A stretch of 64,000 nucleotides of DNA from Shewanella insulae (GTDB lineage: Bacteria > Pseudomonadota > Gammaproteobacteria > Enterobacterales > Shewanellaceae), in assembly GCF_009831655.1 (NCBI RefSeq), contig NZ_WRPA01000014.1:1-64000 (forward strand), written 5' to 3'. The position numbers were made by a program, and so were the translations under genes. The notes beneath the pieces were generated by a model, which had not been told where the DNA came from, made no database searches, and was given only the letters and a program-made list of their open reading frames with translations. Below, piece after piece: positions 25,723 to 35,304 of the stretch (the first letter of the stretch is position 1; each line of letters begins with the position of its first letter).

Positions 25723-27009
25723 CTAAACCCTTAACCCCCACATATCGAAGGTCTCCTGGCAGAGCTGCTCCCTAAAATCGGGATGGGCGATATCGATCAG
25801 CGCCCTGGCACGCTCACGCAGCGACTTGCCGCGCAAATTAGCCGCGCCATATTCTGTGACTATATAATGCACATGGGCGCGAGTGGTCACCACGCCGGCA
25901 CCGGGTGAGAGTACCGAGGCGATGCGGGACACCTTACCACCCGCCGCCGTACTGGGCAGGGCGATCACCGAGCGCCCCCCTTCCGACAGGCCGGCGCCGC
26001 GGATAAAGTCCATCTGGCCACCGACACCTGAATAGATGCGGGTACCTAGGGAATCGGCGCAGATCTGCCCCGAGATATCCACCTGCAGCGCCGAGTTAAT
26101 CGCCATCACATTGGGATTCTTACGAATGATCGAGGTGTCGTTAACCTGCTCGATATCCATGAAAACCACGGAGGGGTTATCGTCCACATAGTCATATAAC
26201 CGCTGACTGCCCAAGGCAAAGCCGGTAACCAGTTTCCCCGGGTGCACCTTCTTACGGCTGTTGTTGATCACCCCTTGCTCGACCAGGTTCAGCACGCCAT
26301 CGGAGAACAGCTCGGTATGCACCCCAAGATCTTTATGATCCGTGAGGCAGGAGAGCACCGCATCGGGTATGGCACCTATGCCCATCTGCAGACAATCGCC
26401 GTCACGCACCAACTCGGCGACGTGTCTGCCTATGGCCAGGCTGGTCTCGTCGCTGGCCGCCAGCGGATGTTCCGGCAGCGGCATACTCTGCTCGAACACG
26501 GCGGCAAATTTGTCGTAGTGGATGAAGCCGTCACCATGAGTGCGCGGCATACAGGGGTTGATATGGGCGATGATCTTGCCCGCCACCTGACAGGCCGCCA
26601 GCGTCGCCTCCACAGATATCCCCAGGGAGCAGATACCATGCTTGTCCGGCGGCGATACCTGGATGATGGCCGTGTCTATGGGTTGCTCGCCTGAGCGGAA
26701 CAACTTGGGCACCTCGGAGAGAAAGATGGGCACATAATCGGCATCACCCTGCTGCAATAGCAGGCGGGTCGGCAAGCCGCCGAAGAAACAGCGATGGCGT
26801 AGATGGCCTTTTAGCCGTGGGTCGCTGAGGGACTCGGCGCATTCGGTATGCAGTTGCAGCAGGGTCAGGTCTTGCCGGGTCAAGGCGTGCTCGGCCAGGG
26901 CATCGAGTAAAAGCTTAGGCGTCGCGCCCATGGAGTGGGTCCAGAGGGTCTCACCGCTCTGGATCAAAGCTACGGCTTCTAGTGCAGTATTACAGATAAT
27001 GGGTGGCAT
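25723..27009 (-). CDS. acetyl-CoA hydrolase/transferase family protein
   Basis: A 428-residue class I CoA transferase related to 4-hydroxybutyrate and acetate CoA transferases. The catalytic glutamate lies in GVHTELFSDG, which forms a glutamyl-CoA intermediate, and the oxyanion region is YSGVGGQMDFIRGA. Cytosolic, with no signal peptide. It would move CoA between acetyl-CoA or another acyl-CoA and a carboxylic acid; the exact acceptor cannot be read from the sequence. It stands alone, ending near a bidirectional terminator. Confidence 0.85.
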   Translation of the reverse strand: MPPIICNTALEAVALIQSGETLWTHSMGATPKLLLDALAEHALTRQDLTLLQLHTECAESLSDPRLKGHLRHRCFFGGLPTRLLLQQGDADYVPIFLSEVPKLFRSGEQPIDTAIIQVSPPDKHGICSLGISVEATLAACQVAGKIIAHINPCMPRTHGDGFIHYDKFAAVFEQSMPLPEHPLAASDETSLAIGRHVAELVRDGDCLQMGIGAIPDAVLSCLTDHKDLGVHTELFSDGVLNLVEQGVINNSRKKVHPGKLVTGFALGSQRLYDYVDDNPSVVFMDIEQVNDTSIIRKNPNVMAINSALQVDISGQICADSLGTRIYSGVGGQMDFIRGAGLSEGGRSVIALPSTAAGGKVSRIASVLSPGAGVVTTRAHVHYIVTEYGAANLRGKSLRERARALIDIAHPDFREQLCQETFDMWGLRV

Positions 27010-27154
27010 CTATCTCACCTATAGTCGGAAAACTGAGTGCAGTGTACGAACTAACTTAACGCTTTGATAGCAAACTTATCAATGAGTTCACCTTAAGTTG
27101 ATCTCGAGCAAGAGAGCGTCTATTTCGGCATGAGATAAATGCGCCGGTGGCCAC

Positions 27155-27180
27155 AAAAAAAGGGGCCGAACAGCCCCCTT
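27155..27180 (-). terminator. intrinsic terminator of the kinase gene
   Basis: Read on the minus strand: GGGGGC, short loop, GGCCCC followed by seven T. It is ten bases downstream of the phosphotransferase stop. Confidence 0.8.
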
Positions 27181-27189
27181 TGTCACGCA

Positions 27190-28254
27190 CTATTTTAGAT
27201 AAGCCTTGAGGCTTTCCCCCTGAGCCAACAGACTCTTATAGAGGGTAAACTGGTTGGCGGCGCGCTCGAGATTATGGTTCTCATGATGAATATGAAAATA
27301 AACATCGCCGTTAAGGTGATCGGTCAAGAAACGCACCCCGATCATCAGGCAGATCACTCTGGCGCCCAGCCACAGGCTCTCGCGCTCGACATCGCTCAGC
27401 ACCTCACCTAATTCACTCAGGTAGCCACGACAGATAGCGGCGAAGATAGGCTCGCGCACCTCTATCTTAACGAGATTGGTGGAGTCCTCGGCCTCTGGCG
27501 AGGTAAAGGTGCGCACCATGTCGCCAAAGTCATACATCAGGTGTCCCTGCATGCAGGTGTCGAGATCGATAATCGCCATGCTGCTCATGTTGCGTTTATC
27601 GAACAGCATGTTATTGATCTTAGTGTCGTTATGACAGACTCGTGGCGGCAGCTGCGCCTCGATTTCACTAAGCTCACTCAGCAGCTTACCTTGAGACAGG
27701 GCGAAGTCCACCCAGGCCTGACAGCCTTTGAGGCGCCCTAGGCTGTCTTTAGCCACCGCCTCTTGTAGCTGGGTGATACGCCCCGGCAGATGATGAAACT
27801 TGGGAATCACATCCTCGAGCTTGCTAGCATCGAGATCGCTCAAGGCGCGGGAGAAATGACCGAAGGCCTTGGCGGCCGATTCTGCCTGGGCCGCGTCTGC
27901 GACCACCTCTATGCTATGGCTGAAGGGCAGATAGGTGATGGCACGCCAAAAACCTTGCTCGCCTAAGTCCAGCGCTAGCTCACCCTGTGAATCTGGCACC
28001 GGCTGCACCACGCTCAGGTGATACTCGCCGGCCTCATGTTTTGCTTGTAGATGCTTTGCCACCTTCTGGGCGTTACATACCAGGGCGTGGGGTTGAGTAA
28101 AGACTTCCGTGTTGAGGCGCTGCAGCACAAATTCACCCTCTGGCCAGCGCACTAGAAATGTATCATTGATATGACCGTTCCCAAGGGGACTCACTTTGGC
28201 CGAAGCGGTTACGCCAAAGCGCGGCAGCACCTGCTGCCTTATAAAATCAATCAC
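27190..28254 (-). CDS. NahK-like sugar 1-kinase (APH fold)
   Basis: A 354-residue kinase of the aminoglycoside phosphotransferase/choline kinase fold, starting at GTG. N-terminal LGNGHINDTFLVRW is the nucleotide-binding loop and closely recalls N-acetylhexosamine 1-kinase (NahK). The catalytic loop is VCHNDTKINNMLFD and the metal motif is AIIDLDTC. It is encoded in an 8-base overlap with a sugar nucleotidyltransferase, so the pair likely phosphorylates a sugar at C1 and then activates it to a nucleotide sugar. The Pseudomonas AmgK/MurU cell-wall recycling pair is an alternative model. The substrate is not determined. Confidence 0.75.
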   Translation of the reverse strand: MIDFIRQQVLPRFGVTASAKVSPLGNGHINDTFLVRWPEGEFVLQRLNTEVFTQPHALVCNAQKVAKHLQAKHEAGEYHLSVVQPVPDSQGELALDLGEQGFWRAITYLPFSHSIEVVADAAQAESAAKAFGHFSRALSDLDASKLEDVIPKFHHLPGRITQLQEAVAKDSLGRLKGCQAWVDFALSQGKLLSELSEIEAQLPPRVCHNDTKINNMLFDKRNMSSMAIIDLDTCMQGHLMYDFGDMVRTFTSPEAEDSTNLVKIEVREPIFAAICRGYLSELGEVLSDVERESLWLGARVICLMIGVRFLTDHLNGDVYFHIHHENHNLERAANQFTLYKSLLAQGESLKAYLK

Positions 28255-29191
28255 CCAGTAACTCCATTAATTTTTGTTTTACCCAATCAATATCTTGCGG
28301 ATAGGTCACCCCTAACCAGGTATCCGAGGTTTGACTCACAAACACCTGTCTAGCCTTCGCCTTATCCCTTAAGGCCGCTTGCACCACGACGGGAAGATAA
28401 CATTCGCTGTCCGGCTTATGTCCCTGCTGGGTCACAAACTCCGCCAATGCCTCGCCCAGGAGATCGAAGATGTCCGGGGTAAAGCCCCAACAGGTCATCG
28501 AGGCCATCGCCTCGGGCGCCAAATTGCCCAGCCGTCCCTGATGCGAGCCCATCAGGTTATCACCTTGCCAGGCAATATTCAGCCACTCTTCGACAGAAAG
28601 CAGCAGATTATCCTGGGTAACACAGATGCCGCGATTGACGCCGCCATGGTCGGACAGCGTCTCTTTGAGGGGATAGGCCACCATCTGCCACTGGGTCGGT
28701 CGCAGCTTAAAACCTTGAGCCAGCAGGGAGAAGGCCCGATCGCCATAGTAATCGTCGGCATTGATCACCGCCATGGGACCGGAGACCAGCTGTCTGGCGC
28801 TCCACAGGGCGTGGGCCGTGCCCCAGGGCTTAGTTCTATTGCTTGCCAGCGCTTCAAGATTAGCGCCGTTCGCAGACACGCCAAGGGATTCAGGCAGGTC
28901 TGTCAGCTGCTGCACACAGAAATGCAGCGTAAATTGAGGCGGCAGATCAATCAGGCGCGCCTTAAGAGTGGGTATCAGCTCGGTGCGGGTCACTATCACC
29001 GCCGCCGAAAATCCCGCCTCGATGGCACTGGCGATCGACAGCTGCAGCATGGTCTCGCCCTTTGGCCCTAACTCGGCGAGCTGCTTATCGCCGCCGAAAC
29101 GGCTGCCCAGGCCCGCCGCCATGATCACTAGAGTTAGGGATGGATTATCATCTTCCCCTGCGGACACTACATCTGTAAACTTCATCGACAT
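28247..29191 (-). CDS. sugar nucleotidyltransferase
   Basis: A 314-residue NTP-transferase-fold protein. It starts with the family signature LVIMAAGLGSRFGGDKQLAE, with GPKGETMLQ as the next substrate-binding segment and VINADDYYG as the metal-binding aspartate site. It would join a sugar 1-phosphate to a nucleotide, releasing pyrophosphate. I take ATG 29191 (MSMKF); a TTG at 29209 is also in frame. Overlap with the downstream NahK-like kinase argues for one salvage pathway. It is longer than MurU (about 220 residues), so a different sugar from N-acetylmuramic acid is possible. Confidence 0.75.
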   Translation of the reverse strand: MSMKFTDVVSAGEDDNPSLTLVIMAAGLGSRFGGDKQLAELGPKGETMLQLSIASAIEAGFSAAVIVTRTELIPTLKARLIDLPPQFTLHFCVQQLTDLPESLGVSANGANLEALASNRTKPWGTAHALWSARQLVSGPMAVINADDYYGDRAFSLLAQGFKLRPTQWQMVAYPLKETLSDHGGVNRGICVTQDNLLLSVEEWLNIAWQGDNLMGSHQGRLGNLAPEAMASMTCWGFTPDIFDLLGEALAEFVTQQGHKPDSECYLPVVVQAALRDKAKARQVFVSQTSDTWLGVTYPQDIDWVKQKLMELLGD

Positions 29192-29280
29192 CAAACCACA
29201 GGAGACCAATCGCTCGTCTTAAGAAAAGAAGACACGGACGGCCGGTTAACCGCCCATATCATACTCATGGAATTAGGGAG

Positions 29281-30456
29281 TTAGAGATAGGGCCTGAAGG
29301 CCGGCTCTTTGGCCAACGCCGCCTGGCTGCCTTTAAGGCTAAACTCATAACCGCACAGCGTCAGGCTACCGCGCATGGCAATATCGTTAATGATGGCGGA
29401 CGTATCAAGGGGCGAGAAACGCGCCTGGGTCGAGGTGTCGGCCAGCAGACTCACCATCATCGGCCGATAGCTCACGCCATTATTAAAGGTCAGGTTCTTA
29501 CAGCTGCCGTCGCCCTCGGCGCTGGCGAGCGACCAGATGGTGCCGGGCTCGCCCCGCTCACCCAGCCAGCTGAGCATTAATACTTTGCCCTCGAGTTGCA
29601 CCTTAAAACCATCTGGCATAGCCGCCTGCTTGATGCTTGTTGCTGGCACCTGGGCAATCTGCGTCTCGGGCTCTGACTCTGCTGCAACTTGTTCGGCGGC
29701 ATCGCCCCCTCCAAGCCAGGACAGGCTGCCAAGCAAGAGCGACAGGCAACCAAAGCCTAACAGGGCGCCGCGAGGATGGCTCTTGATAGCGGTTAAGGTA
29801 TTACCAAACAGCTTGGCCAGCTGTGCCCCGAACGAGTTAATTCCCTGTGACAACTTGTCTTGGGGTTGGCTATCCTGGGGATATTTATCGATACGAGAGT
29901 CACCTTGATAGGGCTGCGCATCCAGATCAGACGCCATATGAGATGCCTGCTCAAGCCCAGGCTCATCCTCTCCCATCCCGTGCTGCCCTACCGCGTGCTC
30001 AGCAGCATGAGCATAGGCAGGTGAGTCGCCCACCAGGGTGGGCTCAACTCTTGTACGGCGCTCGGCGCTTGCCATCAAGGGGCCGCTGTAACCAAGACTA
30101 TCGAAGGGCACAGCAGCCTTGGGCTGAGGACGTGAGATGATAAAGCCCACCGCCAAAATACTCAGGATAAGGGCAACCCAGCTCGGCCAGGCCTGCTCGG
30201 CAAATAACAGGCTAGCGGCCAGCAGCAATGGCCCGGGGATCGCCGTCAACGCCAGCAGACGCTGGGGCGCTATCAGGCGCCGGGCGGCGCTGAGTGCCGA
30301 TACTGCGATCAAGGGCAAGGCCAACAGCAGCAAGATGCTATGGCCGGCAAACAGCAGGGAGAAGAGATAGGTGAGACAGAGTGAGGCGCCACTAATGACA
30401 AGAAAACGCAGGCTGCTATCCACGCCCTGACGACAGAAAAAGGTGTTTAACGACAT
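29281..30456 (-). CDS. hypothetical membrane protein
   Basis: A 391-residue protein with four to five N-terminal hydrophobic segments (about 18-110), a long polar Ser/Gln/Asp-rich linker (about 115-215), one more membrane segment (GALLGFGCLSLLLGSLSWLG, about 232-251) and a C-terminal extracytoplasmic domain of about 130 residues with two cysteines (SCKNL and LCGYEF) that could form a disulfide. I know no function. It ends 70 bases upstream of the nucleotidyltransferase start and is divergent from gmk. Confidence 0.65.
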   Translation of the reverse strand: MSLNTFFCRQGVDSSLRFLVISGASLCLTYLFSLLFAGHSILLLLALPLIAVSALSAARRLIAPQRLLALTAIPGPLLLAASLLFAEQAWPSWVALILSILAVGFIISRPQPKAAVPFDSLGYSGPLMASAERRTRVEPTLVGDSPAYAHAAEHAVGQHGMGEDEPGLEQASHMASDLDAQPYQGDSRIDKYPQDSQPQDKLSQGINSFGAQLAKLFGNTLTAIKSHPRGALLGFGCLSLLLGSLSWLGGGDAAEQVAAESEPETQIAQVPATSIKQAAMPDGFKVQLEGKVLMLSWLGERGEPGTIWSLASAEGDGSCKNLTFNNGVSYRPMMVSLLADTSTQARFSPLDTSAIINDIAMRGSLTLCGYEFSLKGSQAALAKEPAFRPYL

Positions 30457-30648
30457 AAAAAAATCCCACTTCGCGGCTATCTCAGCAGAGAGTCTACTGG
30501 ATCTCGCCCCGGATGACGCTTAATTTTGGTTAATTTTCCCGGCCCGCCTGATGCCAAGCATACAATTATCCGTCCAAAGGCATATCCATCCAGGCAGAAA
30601 TCAGCAGGAAAGCTCAACAGACCCTAGCCTAAATTTACTCCTAGCCTG

Positions 30649-30654
30649 TATAAT
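30649..30654 (+). promoter_or_regulatory. probable -10 box of gmk
   Basis: TATAAT, 43 bases before the guanylate kinase ATG at 30697. No strong -35 is visible at the usual distance. Confidence 0.45.
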
Positions 30655-30696
30655 GTCTGGCTACCTAAAACGATACAGCCTTTGGATAGCATTTAC

Positions 30697-31320
30697 ATGA
30701 CCGCTCGCGGAAACCTCTTTATCATTTCAGCGCCTAGTGGCGCCGGCAAGTCTTCACTTCTTAGCGCTATTTTGCAGGATAAACCCGCCGATATGAAGGT
30801 CTCTGTGTCACACACGACACGCCAGCCCAGAGTCGGCGAAGTAGACGGCGAGCACTATCATTTCGTCAGCGTCGACGAGTTCAAGGCGCTTATCGACAAA
30901 CAGGCCTTCTTCGAATGGGCCGAGGTGTTCGGCAACTATTATGGCACCTCGAGAGAGGCGATCGAGGTCATGCTGGATAAAGGCATAGACGTATTTCTCG
31001 ACATTGACTGGCAGGGCGCCCAGCAGGTCAAAAAGATGATGCCCGAGGCAATTGGCGTCTTCATCCTGCCCCCTTCTAAGGCGGAGCTTGAGCGTCGTCT
31101 CACTGGTCGTGGTCAGGACAGCGCCGAGGTGATTGCCGGTCGTATGGCCCAGGCAACTTCTGAGATCTCTCACTATGGCGAATATGATTTCATCATAGTC
31201 AACGATGATTTCGAGCAGGCACAGGTGGATTTAAAGGCAATTATTCGCAGCCAACGCCTCACTCGTGCTAGTCAAATTCATGCTCAAAATGATATGCTTA
31301 ATGATCTGTTGGCAGACTAA
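30697..31320 (+). CDS. gmk: guanylate kinase
   Basis: A 207-residue guanylate kinase that converts GMP to GDP with ATP. The P-loop [10 protein letters not shown] is at about 10-19, followed by the GMP-binding segment [19 protein letters not shown] and the lid region [11 protein letters not shown] 30697 (MTARGNLF) fits the length and N-terminus of the E. coli enzyme; a TTG 15 bases earlier is less likely. It heads the conserved gmk-rpoZ-spoT order seen in enterobacteria. Confidence 0.97.
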   Translation: MTARGNLFIISAPSGAGKSSLLSAILQDKPADMKVSVSHTTRQPRVGEVDGEHYHFVSVDEFKALIDKQAFFEWAEVFGNYYGTSREAIEVMLDKGIDVFLDIDWQGAQQVKKMMPEAIGVFILPPSKAELERRLTGRGQDSAEVIAGRMAQATSEISHYGEYDFIIVNDDFEQAQVDLKAIIRSQRLTRASQIHAQNDMLNDLLAD

Positions 31321-31379
31321 CTGTCATCGTGTACAATTTTGCGTCATTTTTTCACCCATAAACACTGGAGTTTCAATAC

Positions 31380-31661
31380 ATGGCTCGCGTAACTGTAGAA
31401 GACGCCGTAAACCAAATCGGCAACCGTTTTGATATGATCCTGGTTGCAGCGCGTCGTGCTCGCCAAATCGCTGTGCAGGGCAAAGACCCTATGGTTGAAG
31501 AAGAGAACGACAAGCCAACGGTTATCGCCCTACGCGAAATCGAACTTGGCCTGGTTACCGCCGACACTCTGGACGCCGATGAGCGTCAGACCGTCCGCGA
31601 ACGTGAAGCAGCCGAGATTGCTGCCGTTGCCGCCATCGCCGAAGGCCGCAACACTATCTAA
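31380..31661 (+). CDS. rpoZ: RNA polymerase omega subunit
   Basis: A 93-residue omega subunit. It opens [20 protein letters not shown], the strongly conserved N-terminus that helps fold the beta-prime subunit, with VAARRARQI as the second conserved segment. CTGGAG precedes the ATG. It lies between gmk and spoT, as in E. coli. In many bacteria omega also forms part of one ppGpp-binding site, fitting the neighbouring spoT. Confidence 0.97.
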   Translation: MARVTVEDAVNQIGNRFDMILVAARRARQIAVQGKDPMVEEENDKPTVIALREIELGLVTADTLDADERQTVREREAAEIAAVAAIAEGRNTI

Positions 31662-31674
31662 GGAGTGAAGCCAC

Positions 31675-33780
31675 TTGTATCTGTTTGAAGGTCTCAAGGA
31701 GTCTGCGTCAAGTTACTTAGAAGCTACGCAGGTAGAATTACTCAAGCAGGCCTATCAGGTAGCGCGCGATGCTCATGAAGGGCAGATGCGCACGAGTGGC
31801 GAACCCTATATTACCCATCCGGTTGCGGTTGCCCGCATCCTGGCCGATATGCGTCTCGACCACGAGACGCTCATGGCCGCCCTGCTGCACGACACCATCG
31901 AAGATACCCCTGTCACCAAAGAAGAGCTTTCCGAGCTGTTTGGTGAATCTGTGGGCGAGCTGGTAGAGGGCGTCTCCAAGCTAGACAAGCTTAAGTTCAG
32001 AGACAAGAAAGAGGCGCAGGCGGAAAACTTCCGCAAGATGATGATGGCCATGACCCAGGATATCCGGGTGATCCTCATCAAGCTCGCCGACCGCACCCAT
32101 AACATGCGCACCCTAGGCGCCCTGCGTCCCGACAAGCGTCGTCGCATCGCCCGGGAAACCCTGGAAATTTACGCCCCCATCGCCAACCGTCTGGGTATTC
32201 ACAATATCAAGACTGAGCTGGAAGACCTGGGCTTTCAGGCCTATTACCCCATGCGCTACCGGGTGCTCAAAGAGGTGGTCAAGTCTGCCCGCGGCAACCG
32301 TAAAGAGCTGATCCAGAATATCGAAGGCGCCATCAAGACACGTCTCGAGGACACTGGCCTTCAGGGCACGGTCAAGGGCCGCGAGAAAAACCTCTACTCC
32401 ATCTACAACAAGATGCGCAACAAGGAACTCCAGTTCCAAGAGGTAATGGATATCTACGCGTTTCGGGTGATCGTCGACTCCATCGACACCTGTTATCGCG
32501 TCATGGGCGCCATGCACGGCCTGTATAAGCCACGTCCCGGCCGCTTCAAAGATTATATTGCCATCCCCAAGGCCAACGGCTATCAGTCGCTGCATACCTC
32601 GCTATTTGGCCCACACGGCGTGCCGGTGGAGATCCAGATACGTACCGAGGATATGGATCAGATGGCCGACAAGGGGGTTGCAGCCCACTGGCTCTACAAG
32701 GGTGCCGGTTCAGCCCAGCAAGGCACCACGACTCAGGTGCGTGCCCGCAAGTGGATGCAGAGCCTGCTGGAGCTGCAACAGAGCGCCAGCACCTCCTTCG
32801 AGTTCGTCGAGAACTTTAAGACAGAGCTGTTCCCGGAAGAGATCTATGTCTTTACCCCTGAGGGACGCATTCTCGAGCTGCCTGTGGGCGCCACCGCGGT
32901 GGACTTCGCCTACGAGGTGCATACCGACGTGGGCAACACCTGTGTCGGCGCACGGGTCAACCGTCAGGCCTATCCACTGAGTCAGCCGCTGATTTCCGGC
33001 CAGACCATAGAAATCATCACCGCCAAAGGCGCGCGCCCCAATGCCGCCTGGCTCAACTTCGTGGTGACGGGTAAGGCACGCGCTAAGATCAGACAGCTAC
33101 TCAAGAGCCTCAAAGAAGATGATGCCGTACTCCTCGGCAAGCGTCTGCTCAACCACGCCCTGGGCGACATCAAGCTCAAGGATATCCCAGAGGAGCAGAT
33201 CGATAAGGTGGTGAGTGAGACCAAGCACGCCACGCTCGAAGCCCTGCTGGCCGACATTGGCCTGGGCAACGCCATGAGCATAGTGATCGCCCAGCGTCTC
33301 AAGGGCGATCGCGTCGAGCAGCACGAACATAAAGAAGCCAACATGATGCCGATCCGCGGCGCCGAAGGCATGCTGGTCTCCTTCGCCAACTGTTGTCGCC
33401 CCATCCCGGGTGATGCGGTTATCGCCCACGTGAGCCCGGGTAAGGGCCTGGTGGTGCATATGGAGAGCTGCGCCAACATCCGTGGCTACCAGGGCGAGCC
33501 GGACAAGTATATTCCTGTGCACTGGGATAACGCCGAGGGCGTCGAGTTCCAGGCCAACCTGCGTATCGAGATCGTCAATCACCAGGGTGCGCTAGCCAAG
33601 ATCACCTCTATCGTGGCCGCCGAGGGCTCGAATATTCATAACCTGAGCACCGAAGAGCGTGACGGCCGGGTATTCTTGATTAACTTACGGATCTCGGTCA
33701 CCGACCGGGTTCACTTAGCCAACGTGATGCGCCGTATCAGGGTACTGCCGGAAGTGCTGCGCACATCGCGTAATCGTTAG
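31675..33780 (+). CDS. spoT: bifunctional (p)ppGpp synthetase/hydrolase SpoT
   Basis: A 701-residue RelA/SpoT homologue, close to the E. coli length (702). The N-terminal HD hydrolase includes HDTIEDTP and a conserved [14 protein letters not shown]; the synthetase domain contains [13 protein letters not shown] and [20 protein letters not shown], so both activities are expected. A TGS domain (about 385-450) and a C-terminal ACT domain ([20 protein letters not shown]) follow. The start is TTG, 13 bases after rpoZ and with AAGGAGTG upstream; the N-terminus MYLFEGL matches the family. It sets ppGpp levels during carbon and fatty-acid starvation. Confidence 0.97.
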   Translation: MYLFEGLKESASSYLEATQVELLKQAYQVARDAHEGQMRTSGEPYITHPVAVARILADMRLDHETLMAALLHDTIEDTPVTKEELSELFGESVGELVEGVSKLDKLKFRDKKEAQAENFRKMMMAMTQDIRVILIKLADRTHNMRTLGALRPDKRRRIARETLEIYAPIANRLGIHNIKTELEDLGFQAYYPMRYRVLKEVVKSARGNRKELIQNIEGAIKTRLEDTGLQGTVKGREKNLYSIYNKMRNKELQFQEVMDIYAFRVIVDSIDTCYRVMGAMHGLYKPRPGRFKDYIAIPKANGYQSLHTSLFGPHGVPVEIQIRTEDMDQMADKGVAAHWLYKGAGSAQQGTTTQVRARKWMQSLLELQQSASTSFEFVENFKTELFPEEIYVFTPEGRILELPVGATAVDFAYEVHTDVGNTCVGARVNRQAYPLSQPLISGQTIEIITAKGARPNAAWLNFVVTGKARAKIRQLLKSLKEDDAVLLGKRLLNHALGDIKLKDIPEEQIDKVVSETKHATLEALLADIGLGNAMSIVIAQRLKGDRVEQHEHKEANMMPIRGAEGMLVSFANCCRPIPGDAVIAHVSPGKGLVVHMESCANIRGYQGEPDKYIPVHWDNAEGVEFQANLRIEIVNHQGALAKITSIVAAEGSNIHNLSTEERDGRVFLINLRISVTDRVHLANVMRRIRVLPEVLRTSRNR

Positions 33781-33814
33781 TTCCACCACTATTAACCTAA
33801 GTAGAGAGAGCGTT

Positions 33815-34198
33815 ATGGCAGATAAGATCATCATTGCAACCGATAAGGCCCCACAGGCAATCGGCACCTATTCTCAAGCTGTTAAAGTGGGCAGCACAGT
33901 CTATCTGTCTGGCCAGATCCCGCTGAATCCAGAGACCATGCAGATGGTCAGCGACGAGTTTGAAGCTCAGGTGGTGCAGGTGTTCGACAACCTGACCGCA
34001 GTGTGTGAAGCCGCCGGTGGCAGCCTGAAGGATATCGTTAAGCTGAACATCTTCATGACAGATCTGGCTAACTTCGCCACGGTAAACGAGATAATGGGCC
34101 GCTACTTCGAGCAGCCATATCCCGCCCGCGCCGCCATAGGCGTTAAGCAGCTGCCGAAAGACTCCCTGGTCGAGATGGATGGCGTGATGGAGCTGTAA
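33815..34198 (+). CDS. ridA: reactive intermediate deaminase RidA
   Basis: A 127-residue RidA/YjgF-family enamine/imine deaminase. It has [15 protein letters not shown], the [10 protein letters not shown] segment, the conserved arginine in [12 protein letters not shown], and the C-terminal VEMDGVMEL. It hydrolyses 2-aminoacrylate released by PLP enzymes. It lies 34 bases after spoT; in E. coli trmH follows spoT directly, so ridA is an insertion in the classic gene order. A terminator follows. Confidence 0.95.
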   Translation: MADKIIIATDKAPQAIGTYSQAVKVGSTVYLSGQIPLNPETMQMVSDEFEAQVVQVFDNLTAVCEAAGGSLKDIVKLNIFMTDLANFATVNEIMGRYFEQPYPARAAIGVKQLPKDSLVEMDGVMEL

Positions 34199-34221
34199 TG
34201 TAAGCTCAACTTCCAGACCAG

Positions 34222-34247
34222 AGGGCGCTGCGGCGCCCTTTGTTTTT
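34222..34247 (+). terminator. intrinsic terminator after ridA
   Basis: AGGGCGC-TGCG-GCGCCCT followed by TTGTTTTT. It precedes trmH by about 20 bases, so trmH may depend on read-through or its own promoter. Confidence 0.8.
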
Positions 34248-34269
34248 AACCCTGATAAAGCTAGATCCC

Positions 34270-34974
34270 ATGAGCCCAGAACGCTTCAAACGCATTAACC
34301 AAATGCTGGACAACCGCCAGACCGACCTCACTCTCTGCCTGGACAAGGTGCATAAGACCAACAACATCGCCGCAGTGATCCGCACCGCCGATGCCGTGGG
34401 CATACATCAAATCCACGCCGTCTGGCCCGACATCGAGATGCGTGTCTCAGGCAACACCGCCTCTGGCAGCCAGCAATGGGTCAAGACCATCAAGCACTAT
34501 CATATGGATGAGGCCGCCGCCCAGTTCAAGACGGCGGGCATGCAGGTTTTGGCCACCAACTTCTCGGAAGATGCGGTGGATTTTCGCGACATCGACTACA
34601 CCAAGCCGACTGTGGTGATCATGGGTAACGAGCGCGACGGCGTCAGCAAAGAAGGCCTGGCCATCGCCGATCAGCAGATCATCATTCCCATGATAGGCAT
34701 GGTGCAGTCCCTCAATGTCTCTGTGGCCTCGGCCCTGGTGATGTACGAGGCCCAGCGTCAACGCGCCCAGGCGGGCATGTATGGCCAGCGCACCCTAGAC
34801 GACGCCTATTGCCAGACCATGTTGTTCGAGCAGGGCCACCCCGTCTACGCCAAGGCCTGTCGACGCAAGAAGATCCCCTACCCTGCCATCGACGACCAGG
34901 GACAAATTGTCGCCGACGAGACCTGGTGGCAGCGTATGCGCGCGCCGGATCCCGACGCCGAGCCAGAAGCCTAA
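34270..34974 (+). CDS. trmH: tRNA (guanosine-18-2'-O)-methyltransferase TrmH
   Basis: A 234-residue SPOUT methyltransferase that methylates the ribose of G18 in the tRNA D-loop. Conserved segments are NNIAAVIRTADAVGI, VIMGNERDGVSKE and IIPMIGMVQSLNVSVASALV, which make the trefoil-knot SAM site. ATG 34270 (MSPERF) matches the E. coli start; the longer frame from 34240 begins inside the terminator of ridA. The C-terminal tail is typical of the enterobacterial enzyme. Confidence 0.95.
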   Translation: MSPERFKRINQMLDNRQTDLTLCLDKVHKTNNIAAVIRTADAVGIHQIHAVWPDIEMRVSGNTASGSQQWVKTIKHYHMDEAAAQFKTAGMQVLATNFSEDAVDFRDIDYTKPTVVIMGNERDGVSKEGLAIADQQIIIPMIGMVQSLNVSVASALVMYEAQRQRAQAGMYGQRTLDDAYCQTMLFEQGHPVYAKACRRKKIPYPAIDDQGQIVADETWWQRMRAPDPDAEPEA

Positions 34975-35304
34975 GTTCGCTTGCGGGAAAGCGAAACGCT
35001 AGTCTTTCCCCATTCTCCCCGATGCTCGCCTGGCAAAGGATTCCTTCCAAGGCTTTCTTACCAGAGCATGCCTACCAGAGCTTTCCTGCTAAGACTATGA
35101 CAATTGGCCTTTTATTCCGGCAAAACAATTGTCATAGATCACATTCTTCGCCATACTCAAAGACGCGCATAAAAAGTGGCCAGGCGCTCTCATCGCAGAG
35201 AAGGGCCCACTCAATAATGGGGGTTGTTGAGTCTCGCTCCGGCATTGGCCGAGCGAACCAAGTTGCGTCTCCTTTAACACTAAGAATAAATATGGAATGG
35301 CAAG
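34975..35304. other. intergenic stretch upstream of the acyl-CoA synthetase
   Basis: A gap of 330 bases. It contains a perfect 12-bp inverted repeat (see 35095-35137) and otherwise nothing I recognise. Plus-strand frames here are shadows of trmH. Confidence 0.5.
35095..35137. promoter_or_regulatory. 12-bp inverted repeat, possible operator
   Basis: CTATGACAATTG (35095-35106) and CAATTGTCATAG (35126-35137), spaced by 19 bases, about 170 bases before the acyl-CoA synthetase start. There is no T-run, so a repressor/activator site is more likely than a terminator. Confidence 0.55.

Noticed and set aside
28379..29071. 230-residue plus-strand open frame
   Set aside because: Antisense shadow of the sugar nucleotidyltransferase in GC-rich DNA; no motif.
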